The position numbers were made by a program, and so were the translations under genes. Below, piece by piece: positions 40,280 to 50,646 of a DNA stretch of 64,000 nt. The notes beneath the pieces were generated by a model, which had not been told where the DNA came from, searched no databases, and saw only the letters and a list, made by a program, of their open reading frames with translations. The stretch covers positions 1 through 64,000 of the forward strand of contig NZ_JAJHNP010000007.1 in the NCBI RefSeq assembly GCF_020819595.1. Direction: 5' to 3'. Numbering within the stretch: position 1 is the stretch's first letter; every line of letters begins with the position of its first letter. The stretch is from Streptomyces barringtoniae (GTDB lineage Bacteria; Actinomycetota; Actinomycetes; Streptomycetales; Streptomycetaceae).

Positions 40280-40915
40280 ATGAAGCTCACGAAGAAGTCC
40301 CACGCCTGTGTCCGCCTCGACAAGGAGGGTCAGACGCTCGTCATCGACCCCGGCGGCTTCAGCGAGGAGGACGCCGCGCTCGGCGCCGACGCCATCCTGA
40401 TCACGCACGAGCACCCGGACCACTTCGACGAGTTCCGGCTCCGGGCCGCCATGGAGAACAACCCCGCGGCCCGGATCTGGACGCTGAGGTCCGTCGCCGA
40501 ACGGATCACGGCGGCCTTCCCGGGCCGGGTGCACACCGTCGGCCACGGCGACACCTTCACCGCGGCCGGTTTCGACGTGCAGGTCCACGGCGAACTGCAC
40601 GCCGTGATCCACCCGGACATCCCGCGTATCACCAACGTCGGCTATCTCGTCGACGGCGGCAAGGTCTTCCACCCCGGCGACGCCCTCACCGTCCCCGCCC
40701 ATCCGGTGGAGACGCTGATGCTCCCGGTGATGGCCCCCTGGAACAAGATCTCCGAGGTGATCGACTACGTCCGCGAGGTGCGGCCGCGGCGCGCCTACGA
40801 CGTCCACGACGCCCTGCTGACCGACCTGGCCCGCCCGATCTACGACCGCCAGATCGGCGCCCTGGGCGGCACGGACCACCAGCGGCTGACGCCCGGGGCG
40901 TCGGCGGAGGTCTGA
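40280..40915 (+). CDS. Metallo-beta-lactamase-fold hydrolase
   Basis: A 211-residue MBL-fold protein from ATG 40280, 46 bases after the pca fusion. The metal site motif HEHPDH is at residues 43-48, preceded by LVIDPGGFSEED; further ligands probably lie in GELHAVIHPDIP and FHPGDALTVP, and VHDALLTDL is near the end. The layout resembles the UlaG-like or RomA-like group acting on phosphodiesters or lactones. A specific substrate cannot be given. Confidence 0.85.
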   Translation: MKLTKKSHACVRLDKEGQTLVIDPGGFSEEDAALGADAILITHEHPDHFDEFRLRAAMENNPAARIWTLRSVAERITAAFPGRVHTVGHGDTFTAAGFDVQVHGELHAVIHPDIPRITNVGYLVDGGKVFHPGDALTVPAHPVETLMLPVMAPWNKISEVIDYVREVRPRRAYDVHDALLTDLARPIYDRQIGALGGTDHQRLTPGASAEV

Positions 40916-40966
40916 GCCCGCCGCCGTCCGAGCCCGTTGTCAGTGGCTCCGGGTAGGTTGTGAGGC

Positions 40967-41746
40967 ATGCGCATCGCTACCTGGAACGTGAACTCGATCA
41001 CCGCCCGCCTTCCGCGGCTGCTGGCCTGGCTGGAGAGCAGCGGCACCGACGTGCTGTGCCTGCAGGAGGCCAAGGTCGCCGAGGAGCAGTTCCCGTTCGA
41101 CCAGCTGCGCGAGCTGGGCTACGAGTCGGCGGTCCACGCCACCGGCCGGTGGAACGGCGTGGCGGTGCTCTCCCGCGTCGGCCTCGAGGACGTCGTCAAG
41201 GGCCTGCCCGGCGACCCGGGCTTCGACGGCGTGACCGAGCCGCGCGCCATCTCGGCGACCTGCGGCCCGGTCCGCGTCTGGTCGGTGTACGTCCCCAACG
41301 GCCGCGAGGTGGAGCACCCGCACTACGCGTACAAGCTCCAGTGGTTCGAGGCCCTGAAGGCGGCCGTCGCCGGAGACGCGGGCGGCAGCCGCCCGTTCGC
41401 CGTCCTGGGCGACTACAACGTGGCACCGACGGACGACGACGTCTACGACCCGGCCGTCTTCGAGGGCTCCACCCATGTCACCCCCGCCGAGCGCGCCGCG
41501 CTGGCCTCCCTGCGCGAGGCCGGCCTGAACGACGTGGTGCCGCGCCCGCTGAAGTACGACCACGCGTTCACCTACTGGGACTACCGCCAGCTCTGCTTCC
41601 CGAAGAACCGCGGCATGCGCATCGACCTGGTGTACGGCAACGCGCCGTTCGCCAAGGCCGTCAAGGACGCCTACGTCGACCGCGAGGAGCGCAAGGGCAA
41701 GGGCGCCTCCGATCACGCGCCGGTGGTGGTCGACCTCGACGTCTGA
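40967..41746 (+). CDS. xth: Exodeoxyribonuclease III
   Basis: A 259-residue AP endonuclease/exonuclease from ATG 40967, 51 bases after the MBL gene. Family motifs are in order: MRIATWNVNSITARLPRLLAWL, LCLQEAKV (metal glutamate), WNGVAVLSR, WSVYVPNGR, FAVLGDYNVAPTDDDVYDP, the AFTYWDYR segment and the C-terminal GASDHAPVVVDLDV with the catalytic Asp-His. It cleaves DNA at abasic sites and trims 3' ends in base-excision repair. All catalytic segments are intact. Confidence 0.95.
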   Translation: MRIATWNVNSITARLPRLLAWLESSGTDVLCLQEAKVAEEQFPFDQLRELGYESAVHATGRWNGVAVLSRVGLEDVVKGLPGDPGFDGVTEPRAISATCGPVRVWSVYVPNGREVEHPHYAYKLQWFEALKAAVAGDAGGSRPFAVLGDYNVAPTDDDVYDPAVFEGSTHVTPAERAALASLREAGLNDVVPRPLKYDHAFTYWDYRQLCFPKNRGMRIDLVYGNAPFAKAVKDAYVDREERKGKGASDHAPVVVDLDV

Positions 41747-41761
41747 TGCCACGCTGGGTCC

Positions 41762-42181
41762 ATGAACCTTCCGTTCCTGGGCCACCGGCACAAGAAGAAC
41801 GGTGATGCGGCGATCCCCGCCGATCCGGAGGGGATCGCCGCGCTGCTGTCCGAGTGTGAACTGCTCCGCTCGCAGGCGGCCCGGGCAGGCGTCCGCCTCG
41901 ACGACACCCCGGCCTCCCTGGAGGCACTGGACCAGCTCGTCCCGCGCTGGCGAGACGACGCCGAGACCCTGCCCCGGCTGGGCAACGACGCGGGACTGTA
42001 TCTGGGCACGGTCGTGGTGCGCACCGTGCCCGGCGCCGCCTGGCTGATCCGCGCCGACGGCGAGCCCGTCGTGCGGCTGGCCTCCGGCCGTGAGGTCGAG
42101 GTGGCGGGCGCCGGGCAGGACTGGGCCGCGAGCGGCGTCCCCGAGCTGTCCCAGCTGTACGCGGAGATCGCCGAGACCTGA
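41762..42181 (+). CDS. DUF6278-like small protein
   Basis: A 139-residue protein starting at ATG 41762, 15 bases after exonuclease III and probably on the same transcript. After a short basic head it is helical (DPEGIAALLSECELLRSQAARAGV, SLEALDQLVPRWRDD) and then beta-rich (GLYLGTVVVRTVPGAAWLIRADGEPVVRLASGREVEV), ending SQLYAEIAET. I place it with DUF6278, known only from actinomycetes. No catalytic motif or membrane segment is visible. Confidence 0.75.
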   Translation: MNLPFLGHRHKKNGDAAIPADPEGIAALLSECELLRSQAARAGVRLDDTPASLEALDQLVPRWRDDAETLPRLGNDAGLYLGTVVVRTVPGAAWLIRADGEPVVRLASGREVEVAGAGQDWAASGVPELSQLYAEIAET

Positions 42182-42372
42182 GCCGGTATCTCCTCATCGA
42201 CACCGGCCAGTTCACGTGCACCACGCGGATGCCCCGTTGCGCAAGCAGGAGTTCCTCCACGCCGGGAAGCCCGTCGCCGCCAACCTCGACTAAGATGTGC
42301 CGTTCTGCATGCTGCGAGACCCCAGGGGGCGGCAGTTCACACGGGCCTGGCTCGTCCGGCGGCAGCCGGAGA

Positions 42373-43941
42373 TCACTGCTCGCGCACGGGGACGGACACG
42401 TACGACGGGTCGTCCGAGGGCGAGGAGAAGGTCAGCTGCGCGCCGGACGGGTTGTGCTCGATGTACAGCGGGTCGACCGTGTCGACCACCAGCGCGAGGC
42501 GGTGCCCGGCGGGGACGTCGTAGGCCGTGGAGAACAGGTCCAGGTCGACGCCGAACGGCTCGCCGGGTGTCCGCCCGTGCCAGGTGTAGGGCGCGTTGGT
42601 GACCAGCTTGCCGATGCCGAGCGGCCCCACGTCGTAGAGGTAGGCGATGAGGGTGCCGCTCTCCGCGGTCGGGGTCAGCGTGGTGTGCAGGGTGGCCGTG
42701 CCGCGCACCTGCTGGGTGCTGCCGTACCGCTCCGACTGCCAGACGGCCGCCCAGCGGCGCGGCAGCAGCGGGATGCAGGCCATGGGCGGCAGCTGGGCGA
42801 CCTGGTCGAGGATGCTGGAGAGGAACACGATCCCGCCGTCCGCGCCGGAGTCGACGTTCGCGTGGATCGTGGTGGAGCCCGTGAGCGCGAGCTTCCTGCG
42901 CGTCGCCTCGACCGACTTCCAGTCCGGGTAGCCCTCGTATCCCCCCGCGCTACGGGACTTCAGCTGGACCGGCTGTTCATGGTCGATGCCGTTGTCGGCG
43001 CCCTTGAGGTAGTGGTCGAGCCAGCGCTCGGTGTCCGTCCAGACGTCGTTGGGCAGCCCGAACAGGCCCGTCAGTTCGGCGGTCGCGTGGTCGCCGGGGC
43101 GCAGTTCGAGCCGCTTGGGCACGGTCAGCTTCTGGTAGAAGTCGGCGTACTGGTTCGCCGGGAAGACCGTGTCGCCCCAGGCGTTGGCGAGCATGAGGGC
43201 CGTGCCGTTGCTGTTCAGCTGGTCGACATAGGTCGCGGCGGAACGTTTCCGCCCCCAGTCGATCATCTCCTGTTCCTTGGACAGGTTGGACGAGTACAAG
43301 TTGTCGAAGATCTCGCGCAGTTCGGGGCTCTCCCGGCCGGTGAGGGTGCCCGCGCCGTCCAGCACGGCGGCCGCCTGGACGTGCTGGGTGCGGCCCGAGT
43401 AGATCGAGTCGATCAGGTCCGCCCAGCCGCTGAGCGCGGCCACGGCCTTGATGCGCTTGTCGTGCGCGGCGGCGAGCAGGCTGATCCCGGCGCCGTACGA
43501 CACCCCGGCCATGCCCACGTGCCGCGGGTCGGCCGGAGTGTTGGCGAGGGCCCAGTCGATGACCTTGGAGGCGTCCGCTATGTCCGGCGGACCGGCCACT
43601 TCTATCTGGCCGCCGGACTGCCAGAAGCCGCGCACGTTGTAGGTGAGCACCACATAGCCGGCGTCGGCGAGCTTCTGCGCCTGGGCGAGGTACTCCACCT
43701 GGGGCAGGCCCCAGCTCGTGGGCAGCACGATGAGCGGGTAGTTGTGCGAGCCGTCGGCGCCCGCGGGCGTGACGACGTTCGCCTTCAGTACGGTGCCGCC
43801 GTCGCCGGTGATGTCGACGAACCGGACGGACGGGGTGCCGGCTTCGGCGGCGGGTGCCAGACCGACGACGCTGCCGGCGATGAGCGCCGCCGAGACGGCT
43901 CCTGCGGCGGAGGCGCGCAGTGCGATGCGACCATGTCCCAT
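42373..43941 (-). CDS. Secreted CocE/S15-family alpha/beta hydrolase (X-Pro dipeptidyl-peptidase-like)
   Basis: A 522-residue exported enzyme from ATG 43941 behind GAAGGAG. A signal peptide of about 34 residues ends in AEAG. The catalytic domain has YPLIVLPTSWGLPQ, VVLTYNVRGFWQSGG, the nucleophile elbow GMAGVSYGAG, FPANQYADFYQKL and a PGDHATAE histidine region. A C-terminal beta-jelly-roll (about 400-522), with GTATLHTTLTPTAESGTLIAYLYDVGPLG, is typical of CocE/NonD and X-Pro peptidases. It is probably an extracellular esterase or peptidase. A cluster of repeats precedes the gene and may bind a regulator. Confidence 0.85.
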   Translation of the reverse strand: MGHGRIALRASAAGAVSAALIAGSVVGLAPAAEAGTPSVRFVDITGDGGTVLKANVVTPAGADGSHNYPLIVLPTSWGLPQVEYLAQAQKLADAGYVVLTYNVRGFWQSGGQIEVAGPPDIADASKVIDWALANTPADPRHVGMAGVSYGAGISLLAAAHDKRIKAVAALSGWADLIDSIYSGRTQHVQAAAVLDGAGTLTGRESPELREIFDNLYSSNLSKEQEMIDWGRKRSAATYVDQLNSNGTALMLANAWGDTVFPANQYADFYQKLTVPKRLELRPGDHATAELTGLFGLPNDVWTDTERWLDHYLKGADNGIDHEQPVQLKSRSAGGYEGYPDWKSVEATRRKLALTGSTTIHANVDSGADGGIVFLSSILDQVAQLPPMACIPLLPRRWAAVWQSERYGSTQQVRGTATLHTTLTPTAESGTLIAYLYDVGPLGIGKLVTNAPYTWHGRTPGEPFGVDLDLFSTAYDVPAGHRLALVVDTVDPLYIEHNPSGAQLTFSSPSDDPSYVSVPVREQ

Positions 43942-43969
43942 GGGGTCACTCCTTCACTGGTCAAGTGCA

Positions 43970-44036
43970 AAGTGACCCGACGGTAACCTTGTCCCCTTAC
44001 CGTAAGTAACCCGTCGGTAAGTTACGTACCGGTAAA
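43970..44036 (-). promoter_or_regulatory. Direct repeats in the promoter of the secreted hydrolase gene
   Basis: AAGTGACCCGACGGTAA (43970-43986) and AAGTAACCCGTCGGTAA (44004-44020) agree at 15 of 17 positions, 34 bases apart. Further CGGTAA/TTACCG words lie between and beyond (43996-44002, 44030-44035). The array begins 29 bases upstream of the leftward start, where an activator or repressor could act. Confidence 0.55.
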
Positions 44037-44049
44037 GTTTGTTGAAGTG

Positions 44050-44793
44050 CTAAGCGGCCGCGTCGGCGGAGGCCGTCTCGGGCAGCGGCGTCCGCGCCGC
44101 CCGCGTCACGTCCGCCACCAGCTCCACCACATCCGGGCCGTACGCCTGCGAGTTGACCACCTTCAGCAGCAGTACGAAGGACCCGGTGCCGTGCTTGCGG
44201 TGCAGCCGCTCGTGGTGGCGGGCGAGATAGCGGGTGGCGGCCTGGTTGGTGATGGCGCTCTGGCCGCAGAAGAGGAACACCGGACGGGCCTGGCCACCCG
44301 CGGTGACCCGCGCGAGCAGGACGTACTCGCTGACGCCCCGCTCCATGCGGTAGTGCTCGCCGCCGATCCGGAAGGCACTGCGCTCGGGCCCGGGCTCCGG
44401 GTCGGTGTTGACGCTCACACCCGGCAGCATCGCCGACATGTGCGCGGCCATCCGCCGGCTGGAGGACGGGCCGCCCACACAGAACTCGGTCCGTTCGCCG
44501 AAGCCCTGCTGGACCGCGTCCTGGGTGACTACCTGGGCGTGCGCACCGCAGTCCTTGATGAGCGCGGACAGCTCGAGCAGCGCGAACACGTCGAAGCGAT
44601 GCACCGCCGGTTCGGTGGCGGCCGGGTCGCGGTTGACGACGAGCAGCGACTCCGAGTTCTCCGGCATCCCGAAGAAGGCCTGCTTGCGCCGGAGTTTGCG
44701 CCGCCACAGATAGGTACGGGCGAGCCAGCCCAGGGAGGCCGATATCCCGGTCGCCACCAGGCCCAGGACGATGTTGCGCACGTCGTCGTTCAT
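44050..44793 (-). CDS. Membrane-anchored protein of unknown function
   Basis: A 247-residue protein with one N-terminal hydrophobic helix (NIVLGLVATGISASLGWLARTYLW) followed by a basic RRKLRRK stretch, so the remainder should be cytosolic. The soluble part has FFGMPENSESLLVVNRDP, DVFALLELSALIKDCGAHAQVVTQD, EFCVGGPSSSRRMAAHM, FRIGGEHYRMERGVSEYVLLARV and FLFCGQSAITNQAATRYLARHH. This suggests an alpha/beta fold with a ligand site; the pattern is reminiscent of actinobacterial proteins annotated only as conserved. I do not recognise a function. Confidence 0.75.
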   Translation of the reverse strand: MNDDVRNIVLGLVATGISASLGWLARTYLWRRKLRRKQAFFGMPENSESLLVVNRDPAATEPAVHRFDVFALLELSALIKDCGAHAQVVTQDAVQQGFGERTEFCVGGPSSSRRMAAHMSAMLPGVSVNTDPEPGPERSAFRIGGEHYRMERGVSEYVLLARVTAGGQARPVFLFCGQSAITNQAATRYLARHHERLHRKHGTGSFVLLLKVVNSQAYGPDVVELVADVTRAARTPLPETASADAAA

Positions 44794-44935
44794 GGCCGCG
44801 CATGGTAGCGGGCCCGGGCGACGGCGACGTACCCGTGTTCGACACGTGACGTTCGTGTGGCAGGACGCCCAGGCGTACTGTCGGTACTACGGCAATCTGG
44901 CTACGCTGCGCGGACTGCCCCGACGGGAGGTTCGG

Positions 44936-46738
44936 ATGGGTCGTCCTGGCACGCGGAAACTGGCGGTTCTGGCGGTCTCGGCCGCGCTGGTGTCGGTGGG
45001 GGCGGCCGCGCCTCCCGCCGCGACAACGAACGAGACTCCCACGAAGGTTCCGGTGGCCGTCGGCTACGGCGGCGCGGTCGCCAGCGTCGATGCCGACGCC
45101 TCCGCCGCCGGCATCGAGGTACTCAGACACGGAGGCAACGCGGTCGACGCGGCCGTCGCCACCGCCGCCGCGCTCGGCGTCACCGAGCCCTACTCGGCCG
45201 GCATCGGCGGAGGCGGCTACTTCGTCTACTACGACGCCAAGTCACGCACGGTGCACACCATCGACGGCCGTGAGACGGCGCCGCTCAGCGCCGACTCCGA
45301 CCTGTTCGTGGAGAACGGCAAGCCGCTCGCCTTCGCCGATGCCGTCAGCAGCGGCCTGAGCGTCGGCACCCCCGGCACGCCCGCCACCTGGCAGACCGCA
45401 CTGGACGAATGGGGCAGCAAGCGGCTCGGCACGGTCCTGAGGCCGGCCGAGCGGATCGCCCGTGACGGCTTCACGGTGGACGACACCTTCCGCTCGCAGA
45501 CCGCGTCCAACGAAACCCGGTTCCGCTACTTCCCGGACACCGCCAAGCTGTTCCTGCCGAACGGGCAGCTCCCCGTCGTCGGCTCCAGGCTCAGGAACCC
45601 CGAACTGGCCCGCACCTACGAGGAGCTGGGCCGCGAGGGCATCGGCGCGATCTACCGCGGGGACATCGGCGACGACATCGTCAAGACGGTCGAACACCCG
45701 CCCGTGGACCCCGCCTCCGGCTGGAACGCCCGCCCCGGCAAGCTGGAGGAGAAGGACCTCGCCGTCTACCGGGCCAAGTTCCAGGCGCCCACCAGGGCGT
45801 CGTACCGCGGCCTGAACGTGTACTCCATCGCCCCCTCCTCCTCCGGCGGCACCACGGTCGGCGAGGCCCTGAACATCCTGGAGAACACCGACCTTTCGAA
45901 GGCGAGCGAGACGCAGTACCTGCACCACTTCATCGAGGCGAGCCGGATCGCCTTCGCCGACCGCGGGCGCTGGGTCGGCGACCCCGCCTTCGAGGACGTA
46001 CCGACCAAGCAGCTGCTGTCGCAGCAGTACGCCGACTCGCGCGCCTGCCTGATCAAGGACGACGCGGTCCTCACCAGCCCGCTCGCCCCCGGCGACCCGC
46101 GCCACCCGGCGGCCTGCGGCAAGGGCGGTACGGCGGCCCCGACGACGTACGAGGGCGAGAACACCACGCATCTGACCGTGGCCGACAAGTGGGGCAACGT
46201 CGTCTCCTACACCCTCACCATCGAGCAGACCGGCGGCAGTGCGATGACCGTGCCCGGCCGGGGTTTCCTGCTCAACAACGAACTGACCGACTTCTCCTTC
46301 ACCCCCGCCAACCCGGCCGTGCACGACCCGAACCTGCCCGGCCCGGGCAAGCGGCCCCGCTCCTCGATCTCCCCGACGATCGTGCTGGACAAGAACAACC
46401 GGCCCGTGGTGGCGCTCGGTTCGCCCGGTGGCGCGACCATCATCACCACCGTGCTGCAGACGCTCACCGAGTTCCTCGACCGGCGTCTGCCGCTGGTCGA
46501 CGCCATCGCCGCACCCCGCGCCAGCCAGCGCAACGCGGCCCAGACGGAACTCGAACCCGCCCTGTACAACGGTGACCTGAGGAAACAGCTGGAGGCCATC
46601 GGGCACTCCTTCAAGCTCAACCCCGAGATCGGCGCGGCTACCGGTGTGCAGCGGCTGCCGGACGGGAAGTGGCTGGCAGCCGCCGAGAGGGTACGGCGCG
46701 GTGGCGGCTCGGCGATGGTCGTGGACCCGGCGCCGTAG
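44936..46738 (+). CDS. ggt: Secreted gamma-glutamyltransferase / glutathione hydrolase
   Basis: A 600-residue Ntn hydrolase from ATG 44936 behind GGGAGGTTCGG, divergent from the membrane-anchored unknown. A signal peptide (LAVLAVSAALVSVGAAAPPA) exports it. The large subunit has the family start YGGAVASVDADASAAGIEVLRHGGNAVDAAVATAAALGVTEPYS; self-cleavage would occur before T410 of TTHLTVADKWGNVVSYT, which becomes the nucleophile. GSAMTVPGRGFLLNNELTDFSF, PRSSISPTIV and LGSPGGATIIT complete the active site. It frees glutamate from glutathione or poly-gamma-glutamyl peptides outside the cell. Confidence 0.95.
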   Translation: MGRPGTRKLAVLAVSAALVSVGAAAPPAATTNETPTKVPVAVGYGGAVASVDADASAAGIEVLRHGGNAVDAAVATAAALGVTEPYSAGIGGGGYFVYYDAKSRTVHTIDGRETAPLSADSDLFVENGKPLAFADAVSSGLSVGTPGTPATWQTALDEWGSKRLGTVLRPAERIARDGFTVDDTFRSQTASNETRFRYFPDTAKLFLPNGQLPVVGSRLRNPELARTYEELGREGIGAIYRGDIGDDIVKTVEHPPVDPASGWNARPGKLEEKDLAVYRAKFQAPTRASYRGLNVYSIAPSSSGGTTVGEALNILENTDLSKASETQYLHHFIEASRIAFADRGRWVGDPAFEDVPTKQLLSQQYADSRACLIKDDAVLTSPLAPGDPRHPAACGKGGTAAPTTYEGENTTHLTVADKWGNVVSYTLTIEQTGGSAMTVPGRGFLLNNELTDFSFTPANPAVHDPNLPGPGKRPRSSISPTIVLDKNNRPVVALGSPGGATIITTVLQTLTEFLDRRLPLVDAIAAPRASQRNAAQTELEPALYNGDLRKQLEAIGHSFKLNPEIGAATGVQRLPDGKWLAAAERVRRGGGSAMVVDPAP

Positions 46739-46753
46739 GCCGCGGCGTGTCGT

Positions 46754-46770
46754 AGGCGTGTCGCACGCCT
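46754..46770. terminator. Hairpin between convergent ggt and clp genes
   Basis: AGGCGTG and CACGCCT (7-base perfect stem, loop TCG) lie in the 51-base gap. They are followed by GTCGCACGCC, a repeat of the right arm, so alternative pairings exist. It could end transcription in both directions. Confidence 0.5.
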
Positions 46771-46789
46771 GCAACTCCGGGTCGCACGC

Positions 46790-49330
<2,541 letters not shown>

Positions 49331-49457
49331 GGCATGGGCTCCTTCGCTGACGACATGCGGAGCGGCCGGGTAACCCGGGGGAGGGTTGCTCATGCCCACG
49401 ATGTCACGATCTGTGGGGGCGGGCATGTTCGCCCGGGGGAAGCAGCCCCGCGCACTT

Positions 49458-50234
49458 TCAGGGTGCTTCCCGCGCCGTGAGGATCCTGGGGCCCGAATCC
49501 GTGACGGCCACCGTGTGCTCCACGTGGGCCGCGCGGGAGCCGTCCGCCGTGCGCAGGGTCCAGCCGTCGCCGGCCGCGTAGTAGGCGTCCTTGCCGCTCG
49601 CGATGAGCATGGGCTCGATGGCGAGCACCATGCCGGGGCGCAGCGGCAGCCCTCGCCCCGGCCGGCCCTCGTTGGGGACCTCGGGGTCCTCGTGCATGTG
49701 GCGGCCCACGCCGTGGCCGCCGAAGCCGTCCGGGATGCCGTAGCCGGCCGTACGGCAGACCCGGCCGACGGCGTGGGCGATGTCGCCGATGCGGTTGCCG
49801 ACGACGGCCGCCTCGATGCCCGCCGCGAGCGCCCGCTCGGCCGTCTCGACCAGGCGGACGTCCGCAGGGCGTGGGCGGCCCACCGTGAAGCTGATCGCCG
49901 AGTCGCCGGCCCAGCCGTCCAGGATGGCGCCGCAGTCGATCGAGACCAGGTCGCCGTCGCGGAGCCGGTAGCGGGTGGGGATGCCGTGCACGATCGCGTC
50001 GTTCACCGAGGCGCAGATGACGGCGGGAAAGGGGGTCGGCGCGAAGGACGGGCGATAGCCGAGGAACGGCGACGAAGCCCCCGCCTCGCGCAGCACCTCC
50101 CGCGCCAGCTCGTCCAGCTCCAGCAGGGAGACGCCGACGTCCGCGGCCCGTCGTACGGCCGTCAGGGCCCGCCCGACGACCTGGCCGGCCGCGTGCATGG
50201 CGTCGATCGATGTGTTCGTCTTCAGTTCCACCAT
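49458..50234 (-). CDS. map: Type I methionine aminopeptidase
   Basis: A 258-residue enzyme from ATG 50234 that trims initiator methionine. The metal-site residues are in place: D in LVSIDCGAILDGWAGD (two aspartates), H in GFGGHGVGRHMHEDPEVPN, E in VLAIEPMLI and E in HVEHTVAVT; the substrate histidine is in NDAIVHGIP. It is not next to ribosomal-protein genes, so it may be a second copy in the genome. The promoter is divergent with an HTH regulator; no ribosome-binding site precedes the ATG, and a TATAGT box is placed for a leaderless transcript. Confidence 0.93.
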   Translation of the reverse strand: MVELKTNTSIDAMHAAGQVVGRALTAVRRAADVGVSLLELDELAREVLREAGASSPFLGYRPSFAPTPFPAVICASVNDAIVHGIPTRYRLRDGDLVSIDCGAILDGWAGDSAISFTVGRPRPADVRLVETAERALAAGIEAAVVGNRIGDIAHAVGRVCRTAGYGIPDGFGGHGVGRHMHEDPEVPNEGRPGRGLPLRPGMVLAIEPMLIASGKDAYYAAGDGWTLRTADGSRAAHVEHTVAVTDSGPRILTAREAP

Positions 50235-50294
50235 GCCAATTACTATACCGGCTTTTAATGGTGACGGGATGCGGGCCGGTATTAGAATGGGTGC
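50235..50294. promoter_or_regulatory. Mirror-image leaderless promoters and inverted repeat between map and HTH gene
   Basis: The 60-base gap has a perfect inverted repeat, ATACCGGC (50245-50252) and GCCGGTAT (50275-50282). Each half overlaps or abuts a -10-like box: TATAGT (minus strand, 50247-50242) seven bases before the map ATG, and TAGAAT (50283-50288) six bases before the HTH ATG. Neither gene has a ribosome site, so both mRNAs probably start at the ATG. The symmetry suggests one protein shuts or opens both promoters. Confidence 0.65.
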
Positions 50295-50546
50295 ATGGTG
50301 CGCACCCCCCTCACCCCAGAAGAGCGCGAACGTGGCGAACGGCTCGGACAGTTGCTGCGCGAGGCGCGCGGCGGCCGGAGCATGACCGAGGTCGCCGCGC
50401 AGGCGGGTGTCTCCGCCGAGACGCTCCGCAAGATCGAGACGGGCCGGGCGCCGACACCCGCGTTCTTCACGGTGGCCGCGCTGGCCGGGGCCCTCGGTCT
50501 GTCGATGGATGAGCTGGTCGTGCGGTGCGCGCTCGTGCCCGTGTGA
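50295..50546 (+). CDS. XRE-type helix-turn-helix regulator
   Basis: An 83-residue protein from ATG 50295, apparently leaderless. Residues about 17-75 form a Cro/C1-type helix-turn-helix (LGQLLREARGGRSMTEVAAQAGVSAETLRKIETGRAPTPAFFTVAALAGALGLSMDELV). There is no extra domain, so it would act as a small dimeric DNA binder. It is divergent from the methionine aminopeptidase and shares a symmetrical promoter; binding to the inverted repeat there is the simplest guess. Confidence 0.88.
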   Translation: MVRTPLTPEERERGERLGQLLREARGGRSMTEVAAQAGVSAETLRKIETGRAPTPAFFTVAALAGALGLSMDELVVRCALVPV

Positions 50547-50588
50547 GGCGCCCGCGCTCTGCCGGAAAACGCTGCGTAGCAGCGCCGT

Positions 50589-50603
50589 AACACGACTCGT
50601 GTT
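50589..50603. promoter_or_regulatory. Inverted repeat before the 743-residue protein gene
   Basis: AACACG-ACT-CGTGTT is a perfect 6+3+6 inverted repeat 44 bases before ATG 50647. It could be an operator or a weak terminator for the HTH gene upstream. Confidence 0.4.
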
Positions 50604-50646
50604 GCCTACCCACCGGAAGGGCCGGCGGTCGGGCGGGAGCTGAGCG

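Noticed and set aside
49331..49426. Upstream start for the Clp ATPase
   Set aside because: The ATG at 49330 has a well-placed GAAGGAG; the longer form adds a low-complexity head without one.
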